Shown: positions 1 through 12,209 of the stretch, one piece after another
How the letters are laid out: every line of letters begins with the position of its first letter
How positions within the stretch are numbered: the stretch's first letter is position 1
Assembly (NCBI GenBank): GCA_038363925.1
Contig: JAQQWL010000002.1
Span: 3,658,001 to 3,722,000, forward strand
Reading direction: 5' to 3'
DNA from: Apiospora phragmitis
Taxonomy: Eukaryota > Ascomycota > Sordariomycetes > Amphisphaeriales > Apiosporaceae
DNA: 64,000 nt
Translations under genes and position numbers: made by a program
The notes under the pieces: model-generated
Database searches by the model: none
What the model was told of the DNA's origin: nothing
The model's input: only the letters and a program-made list of their open reading frames with translations

Positions 1-3000
1 TCTTCCGTGGGAGCTGGGTCTCGCCGAGACCCATCAGACCCTTGTTCTGAACGATCTCCGTGGCCGTGTGGTTGTGCAGACAGATGGTCAACTCCGCACC
101 GGTCGTGATGTTGCCATCGCCTGTTTGCTCGGTGCCGAAGAGTGGGGTTTCGCTACGACTCCCTTGATTGCGATGGGCTGCATCATGATGCGCAAATGTC
201 ACTTGAACACGTAAGTTCCCCCTTTATCCAGCTACTCGTTCCCCTGCTTTTCTGTTCATCGTCATTCTTCACTATCTCAAACCAGTTTGTGCCTTTATTA
301 AATCTATTCTTATCTTTATCAATTTCTTTTTTGTCGACCCCGTATCTATTTCTCCTATTAATACACTCTTAATCTTTCTTATAATATATATCGATACTAA
401 CTTAACCAATCAGCTGCCCTATAGGCATTGCAATCCAGAACCGGAACTACGAAAGAAGTTCACTGGTACCCCTGAGCATGTGATTAACTTCTTCTACTAT
501 GTGGCCAACGAGCTCCGGGCTATTATGGCCCAGCTTGGTTTCCGCACCATCAACGAGATGGTGGGTCACGTTGAGGTTCTCAAGACCCGTGACGAGTTGC
601 GCACTAACAAGACTGCCAACATCGATCTTTCACTTATCCTGACGCCCGCTCACAAGTTGAGACCCGGCGTTGCTACCTTCAATGTGAGGAAGCAAGATCA
701 CCGGCTCTACGTCCGCTTGGATAACAAGTTGATCTCGGAGGCCGAGTTGACATTGGACAAGGGTCTCCCCTCCAGAATCGAGTGTGACATTGTCAATACG
801 GACCGCGCCATGGGTACGTCGCTCTCGTACCAGATCTCCAAGCGCTATGGTGAGGCTGGTCTTCCTCTGGATACTGTCCACGTCAACATCAAGGGATCCG
901 CAGGCCAGTCTTTCGGTGCTTTCCTTGCCCCTGGTGTTACCTTGGAGTTGGAGGGAGATGCCAATGACTACGTCGGCAAGGGTCTCTCTGGCGGTCGACT
1001 TATTGTCTATCCTCCTCGATCGGCTGTATTCAAGGCTGAGGAGAATGTTCTGATTGGAAACGTCTGTTTGTACGGTGCCACTCTTGGAACCTGCTTCTTC
1101 CGTGGAATCGCTGCTGAGAGATTTGCGGTTCGAAACTCCGGTGCCACCGCTGTTGTTGAAGGTGTTGGCGATCATGGCTGTGAGTACATGACTGGTGGTC
1201 GCATCGTAATTCTAGGCAACACTGGCCGCAACTTCGCTGCCGGTATGTCTGGTGGTATCGCCTACGTGCTCGACATTCACGGCGACTTCCATTCGAAGCT
1301 CAACATGGAGATGGTTGAGGCATCAGAAGTGTCAGAACCTGGTGAGATCGCTTTCTTGAGAGGTCTCATTGAAGACCATCACCACTACACCGGGTCAGAA
1401 CTTGCAGCTCGTATCCTGGTTGACTTCAACCGCGCTCTGCCACGCTTCGTCAAGGTCTTGCCCGTGGACTACAAGCACGTGCTCGAGGAGGAAGCCGCCA
1501 AGGCCGCCGAGGCCAAGCGTGCCGAGTACAACCTACCCATCGTATCCGGTGTCCAGGCTAAGAAAAAGGAGGACAAATCCAACAAGCTTCAGGACATGGA
1601 GGAAGCTGTTGGTGACAATGCCGCCGAGAAGAAGCGGTCTCTGGTTCTTGACAAGACGAAGGGTTTCATGAAATACCAACGGCGATCCGAGAAGTACCGT
1701 AGTACCAAGACCCGAACCAAGGACTGGCAGGAGCTGTCTACTCGTCTTGACGAGGATGAGTTGAAATACCAGTCAGCACGATGCATGGACTGTGGTGTAC
1801 CGTTCTGCCAGTCTGATTCTGGATGTCCCATTTCCAACATCATTCCTAAATGGAATGAGCTTGTCTTTGGTAATTATACCTTCCTATTCCAACCGTTATT
1901 CCTCGTTATCCCAGTGTCTCAGGGGGGTAAACGCATCGTTCATTCGAGGAGTTGCCTTTATTCCCTCCTGAGACATCCCGTTTATTCCAAAAAGAGTAGT
2001 GCTAACACCGAGAGTATGTAGGTGGACAATGGCAAGATGCTCTGAACCGTCTTACCATGACGAACAACTTCCCCGAGTTCACCGGCCGTGTCTGCCCTGC
2101 GCCTTGCGAAGGTGCCTGCGTTCTTGGTATCAACGAAGATCCCGTTGGTATCAAGTCGATCGAGTGCGCCATCATTGACCGAGGCTTCGAGATGGGTTGG
2201 ATGGTGCCTAAGCCGCCTGAGGTACGAACTGGCAAGAACGTCGCCATAGTTGGCTCGGGACCTGCCGGTCTCGCTTGCGCTGATCAATTGAACAAGGCCG
2301 GGCACAACGTTACTGTATATGAGCGTGCCGACCGACCCGGTGGTTTGCTTATGTACGGTATTCCCAACATGAAGCTCGACAAGCGCATCGTCAAGCGACG
2401 AACTGACTTCATGGCTGCTGAGGGTATTGTGTTCAAGACGGGAGTTGTCATTGGCGAGGATGTTTCTCTGCTGGACCTCAAGGCCCAAAATGACGCTGTG
2501 GTCATTGCTACCGGTGCTACTGTCGCTCGGGACTTGCCCATCAAGGGCCGTAACCTTGAGGGTATCCACTTCGCCATGGAGTTCCTGCACAAGAACACCA
2601 AGTCCCTACTCGACTCTGAACTCCAAGATGGATCTTACCTGTCTGCCAAGGACAAGAACGTCGTCGTCATTGGCGGTGGTGATACGGGTAACGACTGCAT
2701 TGGTACCTCAGTCCGCCACGGTGCCAAGTCGGTTATCAACTTTGAGCTTTTGCCTCAGCCTCCGCCGCAACGTGGCCGCGACAACCCCTGGCCCCAGTGG
2801 CCCCGTATCTACCGTGTTGACTACGGCCACAGCGAGGTCGAGCAGCACATGGGCAAGGACCCCCGTGAGTTCTGCATTATGTCTGAGGAATTCGTTGACG
2901 ACGGCAGTGGTCGCGTCAAGGGTATCAACACGATCCGCGTGGAGTGGACCAAGTCCGCTTCCGGTGGCTGGGACATGAAGAAACTGGAGGACAGCAAGCA

Positions 3001-3405
3001 GTTCTTCCCCGCTGACCTGGTCCTCCTTTCTATGGGTTTCCTCGGACCGGAGGCTCGTGTCCTGGGCGATGATATTGAGAAGGATGGCCGCAAGAACGTC
3101 AAGACCCCTGCCGGCTCGTACGCCACCAACGTCGAGGGTGTATTCGCGGCAGGTGATTGCCGCCGTGGACAATCACTGATCGTTTGGTAAGTTTTCCCCC
3201 TGACTCTTCCGGTACTCAAGCGGCACAAGTATACTAACAATTCAACTGCAGGGGCATCAACGAGGGCCGACAAGCAGCTCGTGAGATCGATCTCTACCTG
3301 GAGAAGTGCACCAGCCTGCCCGTAACTGGCGGTATCGTTAAGCGTACTGCTCAAGAAACCTTCCAAGCTGTTCATGGCGATAACCATACGCAGGTTCAAG
3401 CATGA
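1..3405 (+). CDS. GLT1: NADH-dependent glutamate synthase (GOGAT), 3' part; frame broken near 441
   Basis: Makes two glutamates from glutamine plus 2-oxoglutarate (EC 1.4.1.14). The gene enters from the left edge; the first full codon is at position 2. I read exons 1-210, 414-1869, 2022-3186 and 3252-3405 with GT-AG introns. Visible parts in order are the end of the synthase/FMN domain (CHLNTCPIGIA), the glycine-rich GXGXG beta-helix domain, and the fused small subunit with its Fe-S cysteines (CMDCGVPFC...GCP). An FAD-type [10 protein letters not shown] motif and a second nucleotide-binding GGGDTGNDC motif follow. The product ends ...GDNHTQVQA. In exon 2 the frame that reads TCPIGIA does not join the frame that reads [13 protein letters not shown]. 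One base is missing near 441, where AACCGG stands for a probable AACCCGG, and a conserved Thr is Ile nearby. This is probably a sequence error. Confidence 0.95.
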
Positions 3406-3988
3406 GCACCGAAGGCAGGACAGGTGTACGCTTATGTCGACAAATAGATTTTTGGGTGTACGGAGCAAGGTCGGGCGAGGCGAGACCAAAACGTCTCCAA
3501 CAGAACTGATTATGATACCATGAGCAAAAGGGGGAAGTAAAAATGGCAGTAGGCCACGGCAAGCATGATGTTTTTCCCCCGGTTGCATTTCCCCTACGCT
3601 CGTTCGTCTGTTTCACAATACAGATCGAGCCATTACCCTGTACATAGTTATGACTAAGTTCTTCGGTTCTTTATGGTACATGATAGTAAATGATAGTACA
3701 TGAGTATTTTGATACACCGATGTCTTACTCTTCGTTGTAGATCGCTTCCCCAGTGACCGGGGTTCCAGATCTGTGTATCTCGTAACCTACTTAAATCATG
3801 CTTATTTCGGATCTGTTTGTGTCCTGGTTCACGCGCACTGCTAGCCGATCTATCCTATCACCTATCGCCAGAATGACTTTCTAGCGGAATTCTTGTCGTG
3901 AGATTCCGTACGCAATATATCAGGCACGGCGATGGAGTAGGTAGTTCGGCCAAGCTAGTGTATTGGGCAGTTTTCCCGCAGCATTAGG

Positions 3989-3994
3989 CACGTG
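3989..3994. promoter_or_regulatory. CACGTG E-box, candidate Pho4/NUC-1 site
   Basis: This CACGTG hexamer lies about 475 bp upstream of the VTC start codon. The phosphate-starvation bHLH factors (Pho4 in yeast, NUC-1 in Neurospora) bind CACGTG, and yeast VTC genes belong to the PHO regulon. Binding here is inferred. Confidence 0.4.
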
Positions 3995-4162
3995 TCACAT
4001 GTCCAGCCCACTGATTGGTCAATTGGAGAAGACAGGCAGCTCGGGCAAATATGGGCAGCGCAGGTGGCAGTAGCGAGATGTCGGTTAGTGGGGGGAGACA
4101 TGGGTCGGATATGGAGAACAGTGACGAAACTTTAGCATTGAGCCGTTAGGTTAGCCCATTCG

Positions 4163-4168
4163 CACGTT
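4163..4168. promoter_or_regulatory. CACGTT, candidate secondary Pho4-type site
   Basis: CACGTT is the lower-affinity hexamer used by yeast Pho4. It lies about 300 bp upstream of the VTC start and about 170 bp downstream of the CACGTG. The pairing of the two types is suggestive but not proof. Confidence 0.35.
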
Positions 4169-4467
4169 GCTTTGACGATCGAGTCCTTTTTCGCCCTACC
4201 ATGTCGTGCTCAATGTTTACATGGGATTGTTACTTGCCTTACCGTCTCTTTTTTTTGTTTTATTAAACAAGCAACATAACACAACAATTTAATCATTTTA
4301 GCAGCAGAATACATATATTGCTAGCTATTCCCTTGCTCACTCGCCACTAGTGTTATTGTACCGCAGCGCAGATCTCTGGACGCCGCAGTGCAGGGTCGGC
4401 TAGCTTCAATAGCCTTTTTTCTACAAATTGTCTTGTACATAATATACTGAGACTCAGCCTCGGCACC

Positions 4468-6823
4468 ATGCGTTTCGGCAAGACGCTGCAGCAGTCCGTA
4501 TACGCGCCATGGAAGGCCCAGTATATGGACTACGCCAAGCTCAAGAATCTGCTCCGCGAGGACCGCAAGGACGACGACCAGGCCTGGACCGAAGAGGACG
4601 AAAACCAGTTCTGCGATGAGATCTTCAACGTCCAGCTCGACAAGGTCGCCAGGTTCCAGGAGAAGGAGCTCGACACCCTCAAGGACCGCGTCGAGGTCGC
4701 CTTCGAGAAGCTCAAGGAAATGGCCCCGACCGACGACAAGCCCAAGTCCGACATTGCTAACTCGAGGCTGAAGGAACTCAAGGCCGAACTCGACGCCATC
4801 ACCAACGAAGTCAGGGAGCTCAAGAAGTACAGCAGCGCCAACTACACCGGCTTCCTCAAGATTGTCAAGAAGCATGACCGGAAACGGGGTGATCGCTACA
4901 AGGTGCGACCTCTGATGAGGCTGACCCTGTCCAACCGTGGTCTCAATTCCGAGTCGGCCTACACCCCGCTCCTCAAGAAGCTGTCCACCATGTACTATAT
5001 TATCGACTCCCATCTCGACGAGGGAGAGCAGCTCCAGCTTCCCGACCTGGAGCACCAGGAGGAGGTCCACAATGGCGAGAAATACACGGCCCAAAAATGT
5101 AAGATATTGATCTTGGAACATATACCAGTATACATGGCAGCTAACCCTGGGGTCTTTAGTTTGGATTCACCCCGACAACCTGCTCGAAGTGAAGGCTCTG
5201 ATCGGGCGCCGGCTTCCTGCTCTCGTTTACAGCGACTCGTCCTCGAAGGAAGTCGACGGCAGCGAAGATCCAAGTATCACTTCGCTTTACTTCGATAACT
5301 CCAAGTTCGACCTCTACACTCGAAAGGTGGAGCGCCAGACCGATACTTCGTCCTTGCGACTCCGCTGGTATGGCCAGTTGAGCACGAAGCCCGATATCCT
5401 CATAGAGCAGAAAATCATCCATGAGAATGGCAGCAGTGAGGAAAAGAAATTCAGCATCAAGGACAAATACATCAAATCCTTCATTGATGGCGAGTATACT
5501 ATGGAGAAGACGATCGAGAAGATGGAGCGTCAAGGCCAGGAGGCCGAACAAGTCGAATCCTTCCGAACCATCGTCGGAGAACTCCAGAAGTTCGTCACTC
5601 AAAACAAGCTTGAGCCAGTGGTTCGGGCAAATTACACTAGAGCTGCGTTCCAGAGGCCTGCCGACGACCGCGTGAGGGTTGCCATCGACTCCAATATTGC
5701 CTTTATCCGCGAAGATACCCTGGATAAGGATCGACCCTGTCGCGATCCTCGGCAATGGCACAGGACGGATATCGACAACAGCAACATGACCTACCCTTTC
5801 GCAAACATCAACCAGAGCGAGGTCTCAAAGTTCCCCTACTCCGTCCTTGAAATCAAAATCAAGGAAGGCGCCAACCGCAAGAGGCCGGCGTGGGTCGAGG
5901 ATCTGATGGCTTCGCATCTTGTCCATTCCGCCCCTAGGTTCTCCAAGTTTGCTCATGGTGTCGCGTCCTTGTTCGAGGATTATGTCAACAATCTGCCTTT
6001 CTGGCTTAGCGATCTGGAGACGGATATCCGCAAGGACCCCCACAAGGCCTTCGAGGAAGAGGAGCAGAGGAAGGCCCGCCGAGCTGAGAATGAGCAGGTA
6101 GTAGGCAGCTTCCTTGGAAAGCAGGCCGGATCGGGCTCGTACAAGCCAGCTGCTAGCTCACCCGTTGGAAAGTCATATATGTCTGAACGTGTTGCGGCCG
6201 AAGCTGATGCAGCACGCCCTGCAAATGGGAATGGGGCCCGAGACGAAAGCCAGGAAGATGACACTGCTACGGAAGGAGACCGTAACTACAGGACGTCGAG
6301 TTCCGTATTCCCCGGCTTTTCCATAGCCAGCTACGCCCGTTTCAAGCGGGACCGTGACCGTGCCAAGCTGCCCGAGGGTGTCGTCGAGCCCAAGACCTGG
6401 CTCAAGAACGCGGGCCCCTTGCAGATCGAGCCCAAGGTCTGGCTGGCCAACGAGCGCACGTTCCTCAAGTGGCAGCACATCTGCATACTGCTCGGCAGTC
6501 TCGCGGTCGGTCTCTACACGGCGGCCGGCGAGAACTTCCTGGCCGAGTGCATGGGCATCGCCTACATCGCCATCGCCGTCATGGCCGGCGTATGGGGCTA
6601 CTTCATGCTCCACCGACGCCGCAACATGATTGTCGAGCGTTCCGGTAAGGACTTTGATAACCTCATTGGCCCTCTTTGCGTCAGTGTGGCGCTCATGATC
6701 GCCTTGATTCTCAACTTTGTCTTCGCGTACCGCGCCGCCTTTGCTAGGGCTCGCGGTGAGGACGACGGGCCCACTCATAGTGGGAATGCCACTATCCCTC
6801 AATATGCTATTGGCGAGCTGTGA
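4468..6823 (+). CDS. VTC2: Vacuolar transporter chaperone complex subunit, VTC2/VTC3 type
   Basis: Accessory subunit of the VTC complex, which makes polyphosphate from ATP and moves it into the vacuole. Two exons, 4468-5098 and 5160-6823, encode 764 residues with no frame break. An N-terminal SPX domain (about 1-165) has the lysine-rich KIVKKHDRKRGDR helix that senses inositol pyrophosphates. A central VTC domain follows (about 210-500; FWIHPDN, LRLRWYG, FPYSVLEIKIKEG, LPFWLSDLETDIRKDPHKAF). After a polar linker comes a DUF202-type C-terminus with three membrane helices (about 648-668, 675-697, 712-735). The start MRFGKTLQQSVYAPWK and the motif TWLKNAGPLQIEPKVWLANERT resemble yeast Vtc2/Vtc3 more than catalytic Vtc4, so I call it the regulatory type. 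The start codon sits in a good context (CACCATG). Confidence 0.92.
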
Positions 6824-7617
6824 GATGCTCGTTTCTGTAACTTTGCGGTCAGATACTTCACAGCGAATGGGTGGCTAGTAAATCGAGTTGTCTTTTGGGA
6901 AAACGGGATATCCCATCGACACTGCCTTAGGGTGGATGGGAATGAACGAGTAGGGGTGGTAATTTGCTTGCATCGTACTGGGTGCACCAAATGTCTTCAC
7001 AGAGATTGATGAAGGTGCCAGAGATCATCAGCGGCTTGGATATGTCAAACTTTGTATAGGTTAGATTGTTGCATTAGTTGGTGAAATGGGAATCCACCAG
7101 TTGGAAGCGTGCTTTCAATTATCTCGGACTAGCAACTGCGTAAGATCTTGGTGAAGTTGGTGATCGACCGGATTCCCGGGTCCCCTTGTTTACGGCTATC
7201 TAACCTTACATTTGTGTAAATGTCTTCATCATTGATGCCGGTCTGTTAGACGATGCCCTGGCAAATATTAGTCCTCTCCATTTACCGAGTGATTTACTGG
7301 ATACAAACAAAGATTCCACGGTTACGGCCAACCCCAGATGTCACTGCGGTTTACGAATCAAAGCGAAGACAGCGGAGATTAGACGAGACGTATTGATTTG
7401 GCCCATGGAACCTCTACTCTGATCGTGGGCTAGCTACGAGACAAAGTAATGCCCCCAATCGTATAGATTGACAGCAAGACCACTGATGGATCTGGACAAC
7501 CGGAACGCGGCTGCCGGCTGAGTGATGCATGGAATACAACAGGGCTTCTGGCTGACATGCAGACATGGCAGCGATTGCCATCGCCACATTACTGAAAACA
7601 TCGCTTGCAAAGCCCCT
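6824..7617. other. Convergent intergenic region
   Basis: This lies between the 3' ends of the VTC gene (+) and the FGGY kinase (-). It should hold both 3' UTRs and terminators. I found no coding, RNA or repeat feature. Confidence 0.6.
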
Positions 7618-9555
7618 TTAGTTGTTACCTCCAAATTCCTCAATCCAAGCAGCTGTAGCCTTGTCAACCTTGCGGCGGTAGTCTTGTTGCGTGTGGCATT
7701 GCTCCAAGAAGACCTCGTACTTGGCGTCTAGCAGAGTCTTTTCGCCCTTGGACGTGCCGGGCTTAACGAGACGTCCGGGCTTGCTCATGCGATCCATGAT
7801 GGTCCAGAGATTCTCCGTGGTGCCATCAGCACCAGCGCTTGCTGCCTTGGCCCCCAACATGGCTGCCCCGTGAACGACAGCCGCATGCACATAGCGTGGG
7901 ATGAGGACGGGCATATCGCACACGGTGGCCATCAAATCCATGAGCATGCCGTTCTGGCACTGTGAGCCAGACATGAAGATAGAGGCGATGGAGTGTCCGG
8001 ACTTATTCATCGACTCGATAATCTGGCGTGTCTGGAGAGCGATGAATTCCATTGTGGCATAGTAGTAGAGCGCGAGACCATCCACACTCGAGTCGGGACT
8101 CAGTCCGATCACGGCACCTTTCATGTTGGGGTCCGCCACTGGCGAGCGGTTACCCCAGAGGTCTCCGTAGAAGAAGAAGTGTCGGCCCAAGTAGGATACG
8201 GACGGCGCGTTTGCCTTCTCGGCAAGTTCTCGTAGGTGCAGGTTCAGATAGTCGTACAAGTTGAGTTGCATTGCTTCTGCAAGAGGAATAACCTGGGAGT
8301 GGGCGGGATGCGTCTCGATGACATGTCTGAGAAGCTCGCCTGTAGCCGACTGTCCGCCTTCGGCCATCCAGTAGTCCGGGAGCAACACATCTCGGTACGG
8401 ACCCCAGACTCCATTGACGAACACTGGTTTTTCAGACATGGCCAAATGGCAAGTCGATGTACCAGCAACGGCAGCAAGCCTGGTGAAGGCCTGGGGTAGG
8501 TCATTTGCAGGCAAGGACTCGTCGGACTGACCATATTCAGTATCGACTTTGGCACCAACGGTACCAATCCAACCGGCGTAAGCATCGATCACACCACTTC
8601 CCACGGCAATACTGACAGGAAGCCCAAGCTCTCGGCTCGCCTTCTCAGACAGCGTTCCGACCAGCTCGCCGGCGCTCAAATACGTTCCATTCTGCGTGGA
8701 CCAAATGTCAGCGTTTTGCTCGTACGGGTGAAAGACTGACTCTCAAGGAAATAGGCTCACCACCCCGTTGACTCCTCCCATGCGCTTGAAGTTGTCCTTC
8801 ACTAGATCGCCCAAGCCAATGGTCTCGTAGAAATCCTCCTGCCAGCCCTTGACACTGCCATCCACACCGACAGGAACGAAGCCCTGCTTACAGACAGTGC
8901 TGCAGAAGCTTCGTGTCTCACTACCGGTTGCCAGATGGGTCAGGGCATCTGCCAGATCGTAGAACTTGCATCGGTCGAAAAGCTCAGGCGGCATGTTGTT
9001 CTTGAGCCACAGGACCTTGGGGATCTCCATCTCGATGCTCATCTTACCACCAACATAGCGCAACAGGTTATGGCCGGTTGCGTTGATCTTCTCCGTCTCA
9101 TCCACAGGTCGGTGGTCCAGCCAAAGAATGACGTTTCTGGCATTACCATCGTCCTCAAAGGTTGGCCCAGTAACGGCGACGGGCTCGTCTGTGTCGTGGG
9201 AGAAGACAGCCAGTGAGCATGTAGCGTCAAACCCAATTCCCTTGATCGTGTTGGGATCAATGCTGGATTGGTGGAGGACTTTGTGCACGCATGAGCAGAT
9301 GCAGGCCCAGATGTCTGTTGTGGATTGTTCCTGTGTGATAAAAGTGTTAGGGGCCATGGGTGCCTTTCCTTTGGCGGAGGAAGGTTCTTGTCATCTTACA
9401 TAATAACCAGTCTGGGGTTGCCAGAGCTTGATGGCTTCCGAAGCCAAAGCCTTGATGTCTCCAGTAGAATCGATGAGACAGGCCCGGGCTGAGCCAGTAC
9501 CTACGTCGATACCGATGAAGTAATCCTGAACGAGGTGAATCATTTCAGGTTCCAT
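7618..9555 (-). CDS. FGGY-family carbohydrate kinase (probable D-ribulokinase)
   Basis: Phosphorylates a pentulose or related sugar with ATP. The relatives I have in mind are human FGGY and yeast YDR109C, reported as D-ribulokinases. Three exons on the minus strand, 9555-9400, 9330-8761 and 8691-7618, join in phase 0 and give 599 residues without a frame break. The FGGY N-terminal half starts with the phosphate-binding segment YFIGIDVGTGSARACLID. It is followed by GIGFDATCSLAVF and the WLDHR segment. The C-terminal half has VGSGVIDAYAGWIGTVGA, AGTSTCHLAMS, GVWGPYRDVLLPDYWMAEGG and the late glycine-rich MSGSQCQNGMLMDLMATV nucleotide segment. The start MEPEM was chosen because it directly precedes the conserved IGID strand; a second Met lies four codons in. 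The substrate is inferred from the family only. Confidence 0.9.
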
Positions 9556-12209
9556 TTTGCTTGATTTTCACGAAGTGTGTGGTAAAGGATTTGGGAAGGG
9601 GGACTTGGATTAGAGTAAGGAGTGGGCAGGCCAGGTTTTTGTTTGGAGGGGTTGTGGTCAAGCAAACGTACATTGTTTTCAATGAGAATAGCATTGCGAG
9701 TACTATGAGGCAGTGAATTCTGTCAGCAAGTGCCATTGTCCTGCAGTGAATACAAACTAGCTTTGAGACACGAGACAAGACGCTGATCCATCCAGGGCTA
9801 CGTACTCCATCGTGTGATCCGATGCCGGTAGTCCTATCCAGGACCAGGGATCCAGCTCAACGGTTGAGGGTGCCCGGGAGGTGCGAGCAAGCGAACGAAT
9901 GGCGGCGTGGCGGAAGCTGACTTGAGGTTGTTGCACGCGGCATGCGTGGGTGGCTTGTCTTGATGACGGGGGGAGTTTGTGTGCTTTTCTTTTACTCTTG
10001 CGTAAGTAGGTACAACAGGGTATGTGTCGAGGTGTGTAGGCCAGACCAATCCGATCCAATCCGATCACACAATAGTGTTAGACAAATATGCAGCTTTGGA
10101 GCAAGAAAAGAAAGCCTAGGTAGTTGCACGGGGGGTTGATCTGTATTTTGCTTTGTAGGTTACTTAAAGTACTCACACGTCTACCTTTTGAACCATACGT
10201 TGGCAGACAGAGCTAGAAGGTATATGGCCCCATGTCGAATGACCTCACCGGTGCATCCGTACCTACCCCACGGTACCCTGGCAGTCGGTATTCCTACCTA
10301 TCAATTTGGACTACATCTGCCTAGACGGGCTGCCATCCTGCTGCAGTCTGGTGTTGATCACTGATCAGAACCGACAGTCTGTAGTTGGAGGTGGGGGGCA
10401 GCGGGGCAAACCCCAGGCCCCCCCCCCTCCCCCAGGGTTCTAATGGGTAGTGATTGTCTCCCCATCTCACCGTATGGGGGTGGGGTAGCTACGAATTGAG
10501 TCTTCCGGTGGAACGCTGGGGGTTTCCCTCTTACACAGGACCGTGATCCGGCACTCCGGGTTGACCGACTATCGTGACTTCTTGTGCTGTCTTGCTTGCT
10601 GGCTGCAAGGTGGGAAAAGCTGCCTGATCACATTGTGTGTTGTACTACATCTATGCATGATTTGTTGCCGCCTCTCGCGAACATCTAGAGACCGACTGCA
10701 CTGACTTGGGTGAGGCCAGGTGGGTAGAGCCAGCAGTGTCGAAATCATGATTTATTGAGTTATGGTTCTTCATCAAACGATTGTATTGAGATGTCTGGCC
10801 CTTTGCACCGAGCAGCCAAGTGCCTGTCGTGAGGTTGCCACGGGAATCTCGTCATCATCAGGCACGCCTACATGTACATGTGTAGATGACCGTATCGTCC
10901 AGCTCTTTCTATGCTGCCAAGCTTGATAGTCGGTCGGGTATAGTAAGGGTATGATTGATCTCTGTGGGCCGTCCGGGCTGGGGTGGGGTGGCTAGACTCT
11001 TCCATGGAACCCGTTGTATCCGCACAACTGCACCGTTGAAGAGGTCGAGACTCTTGGGATGGTTGCATGTATGTCCGATGCCTTGTCGGTTAAGCATCCC
11101 TCCCTCTCTCACCGCAAATGTCTGGCAAGAAGACCATGTGGTCTTGAAATCGTTTTTTGCGCCGGACCAAGAACGGGAAAGATACCACCAGGCCGGGCAT
11201 GGCCAACCTGTTTTACCCAATCAGCGATTCTTCTTGGCATAGCTGAATATACGAACTGCATATGGACGCCCAAAGTCGCTGTATGGTTTTGTACATAGGG
11301 TTGCAGACGAAAGTCTAGGTTGTCCCTTATGCCGATCTAATATCCATTTGCCATGGATACCTTAAGTATTCAAGGAAAGCCACTTGGACGCTAAAATATT
11401 CCTAGTTGCGCCCTGAATTATATAAAAACTCAATATTTACAACATTGAAGGACTTATTATCTGCCTTTTAAGTGAGTGAATGAATAGCTTCAGGTTGAAT
11501 CTATGCAAGAGTGCTCCCATCCGTTTGGAATGGGAGCAGCCTGTTACTACAGCTCCAAGTCGAGTATTGCTCATGGTTGACGTGGAAAGATCGTTCGTGT
11601 TGGGCTCACTTCCCCGAAAGCCCTTTACGCTGAAGAGAACACCTTGTCTCGTTTCCGGGAGAGCTCCTGAGTCCTTACAACCTCCAAAAGTTGCAGCACT
11701 GGTTTCAGCAACATACACCAGTCAAGTAGCCACTGGTGTACGGAGTACGTTTGATGAATTGGTGCAGGTGGTGGGTTATCATAGCCTTCATTTCATGCAT
11801 AATTTCGGTTTCGATTTGATCGTGTCAACCTTCTGCACGGACAAATCCATGTTCTTGAGATAGCCAGCAGTCAATCAGCCAGTTTGTTTTGATTTGATCA
11901 GGACTAGGCCCCGGTCGCTTCAACAACCAAACAATATCACCGTCCGGACTTTTCTTCATGCTTCGGGACGTTTCACAAGTGACATGAAGGCATCTGCGCC
12001 AGACACACTCGTGGGCGATTCTGATTTGCTGATTCATTGACCTTCACCAAAAGCTCATATCGCCACATCATTGAACGCGTATTTTTTTACTCAGCCTCAT
12101 CCGACTCAATGTATTGAAAGACGGCAAATTTATTGATCTCTGCGCAAATAGTGCACCTCCACCCGCCACACCCAAAGCGATCTCAAGAGAGAAGAGACTC
12201 GATTGAAAG
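9556..12209. other. Long intergenic region without a supported gene
   Basis: About 2.65 kb between the divergent FGGY kinase and the disrupted gene at 12210. Open frames here are short and show no protein-like pattern or good splice partners. Notable simple sequence is a C10 run at 10418-10427 followed by T and C5. A GTACGGAGTAC motif lies at 11738-11748. The ends should hold the two promoters. No tRNA or transposon feature was recognised. Confidence 0.5.

Larger units (their letters stand above)
3406..4467. promoter_or_regulatory. Intergenic region: GOGAT 3' end and VTC-subunit promoter
   Basis: No coding signal was seen. The left part should be the GOGAT 3' UTR and contains two TGATAGTA-like repeats near 3680-3705. 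The right part is the likely promoter of the VTC gene. It carries CACGTG, CACGTT and two ATTGG boxes (near 4014 and 4021), and an A/T-rich leader just upstream of the start codon. Function is inferred from position. Confidence 0.6.
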
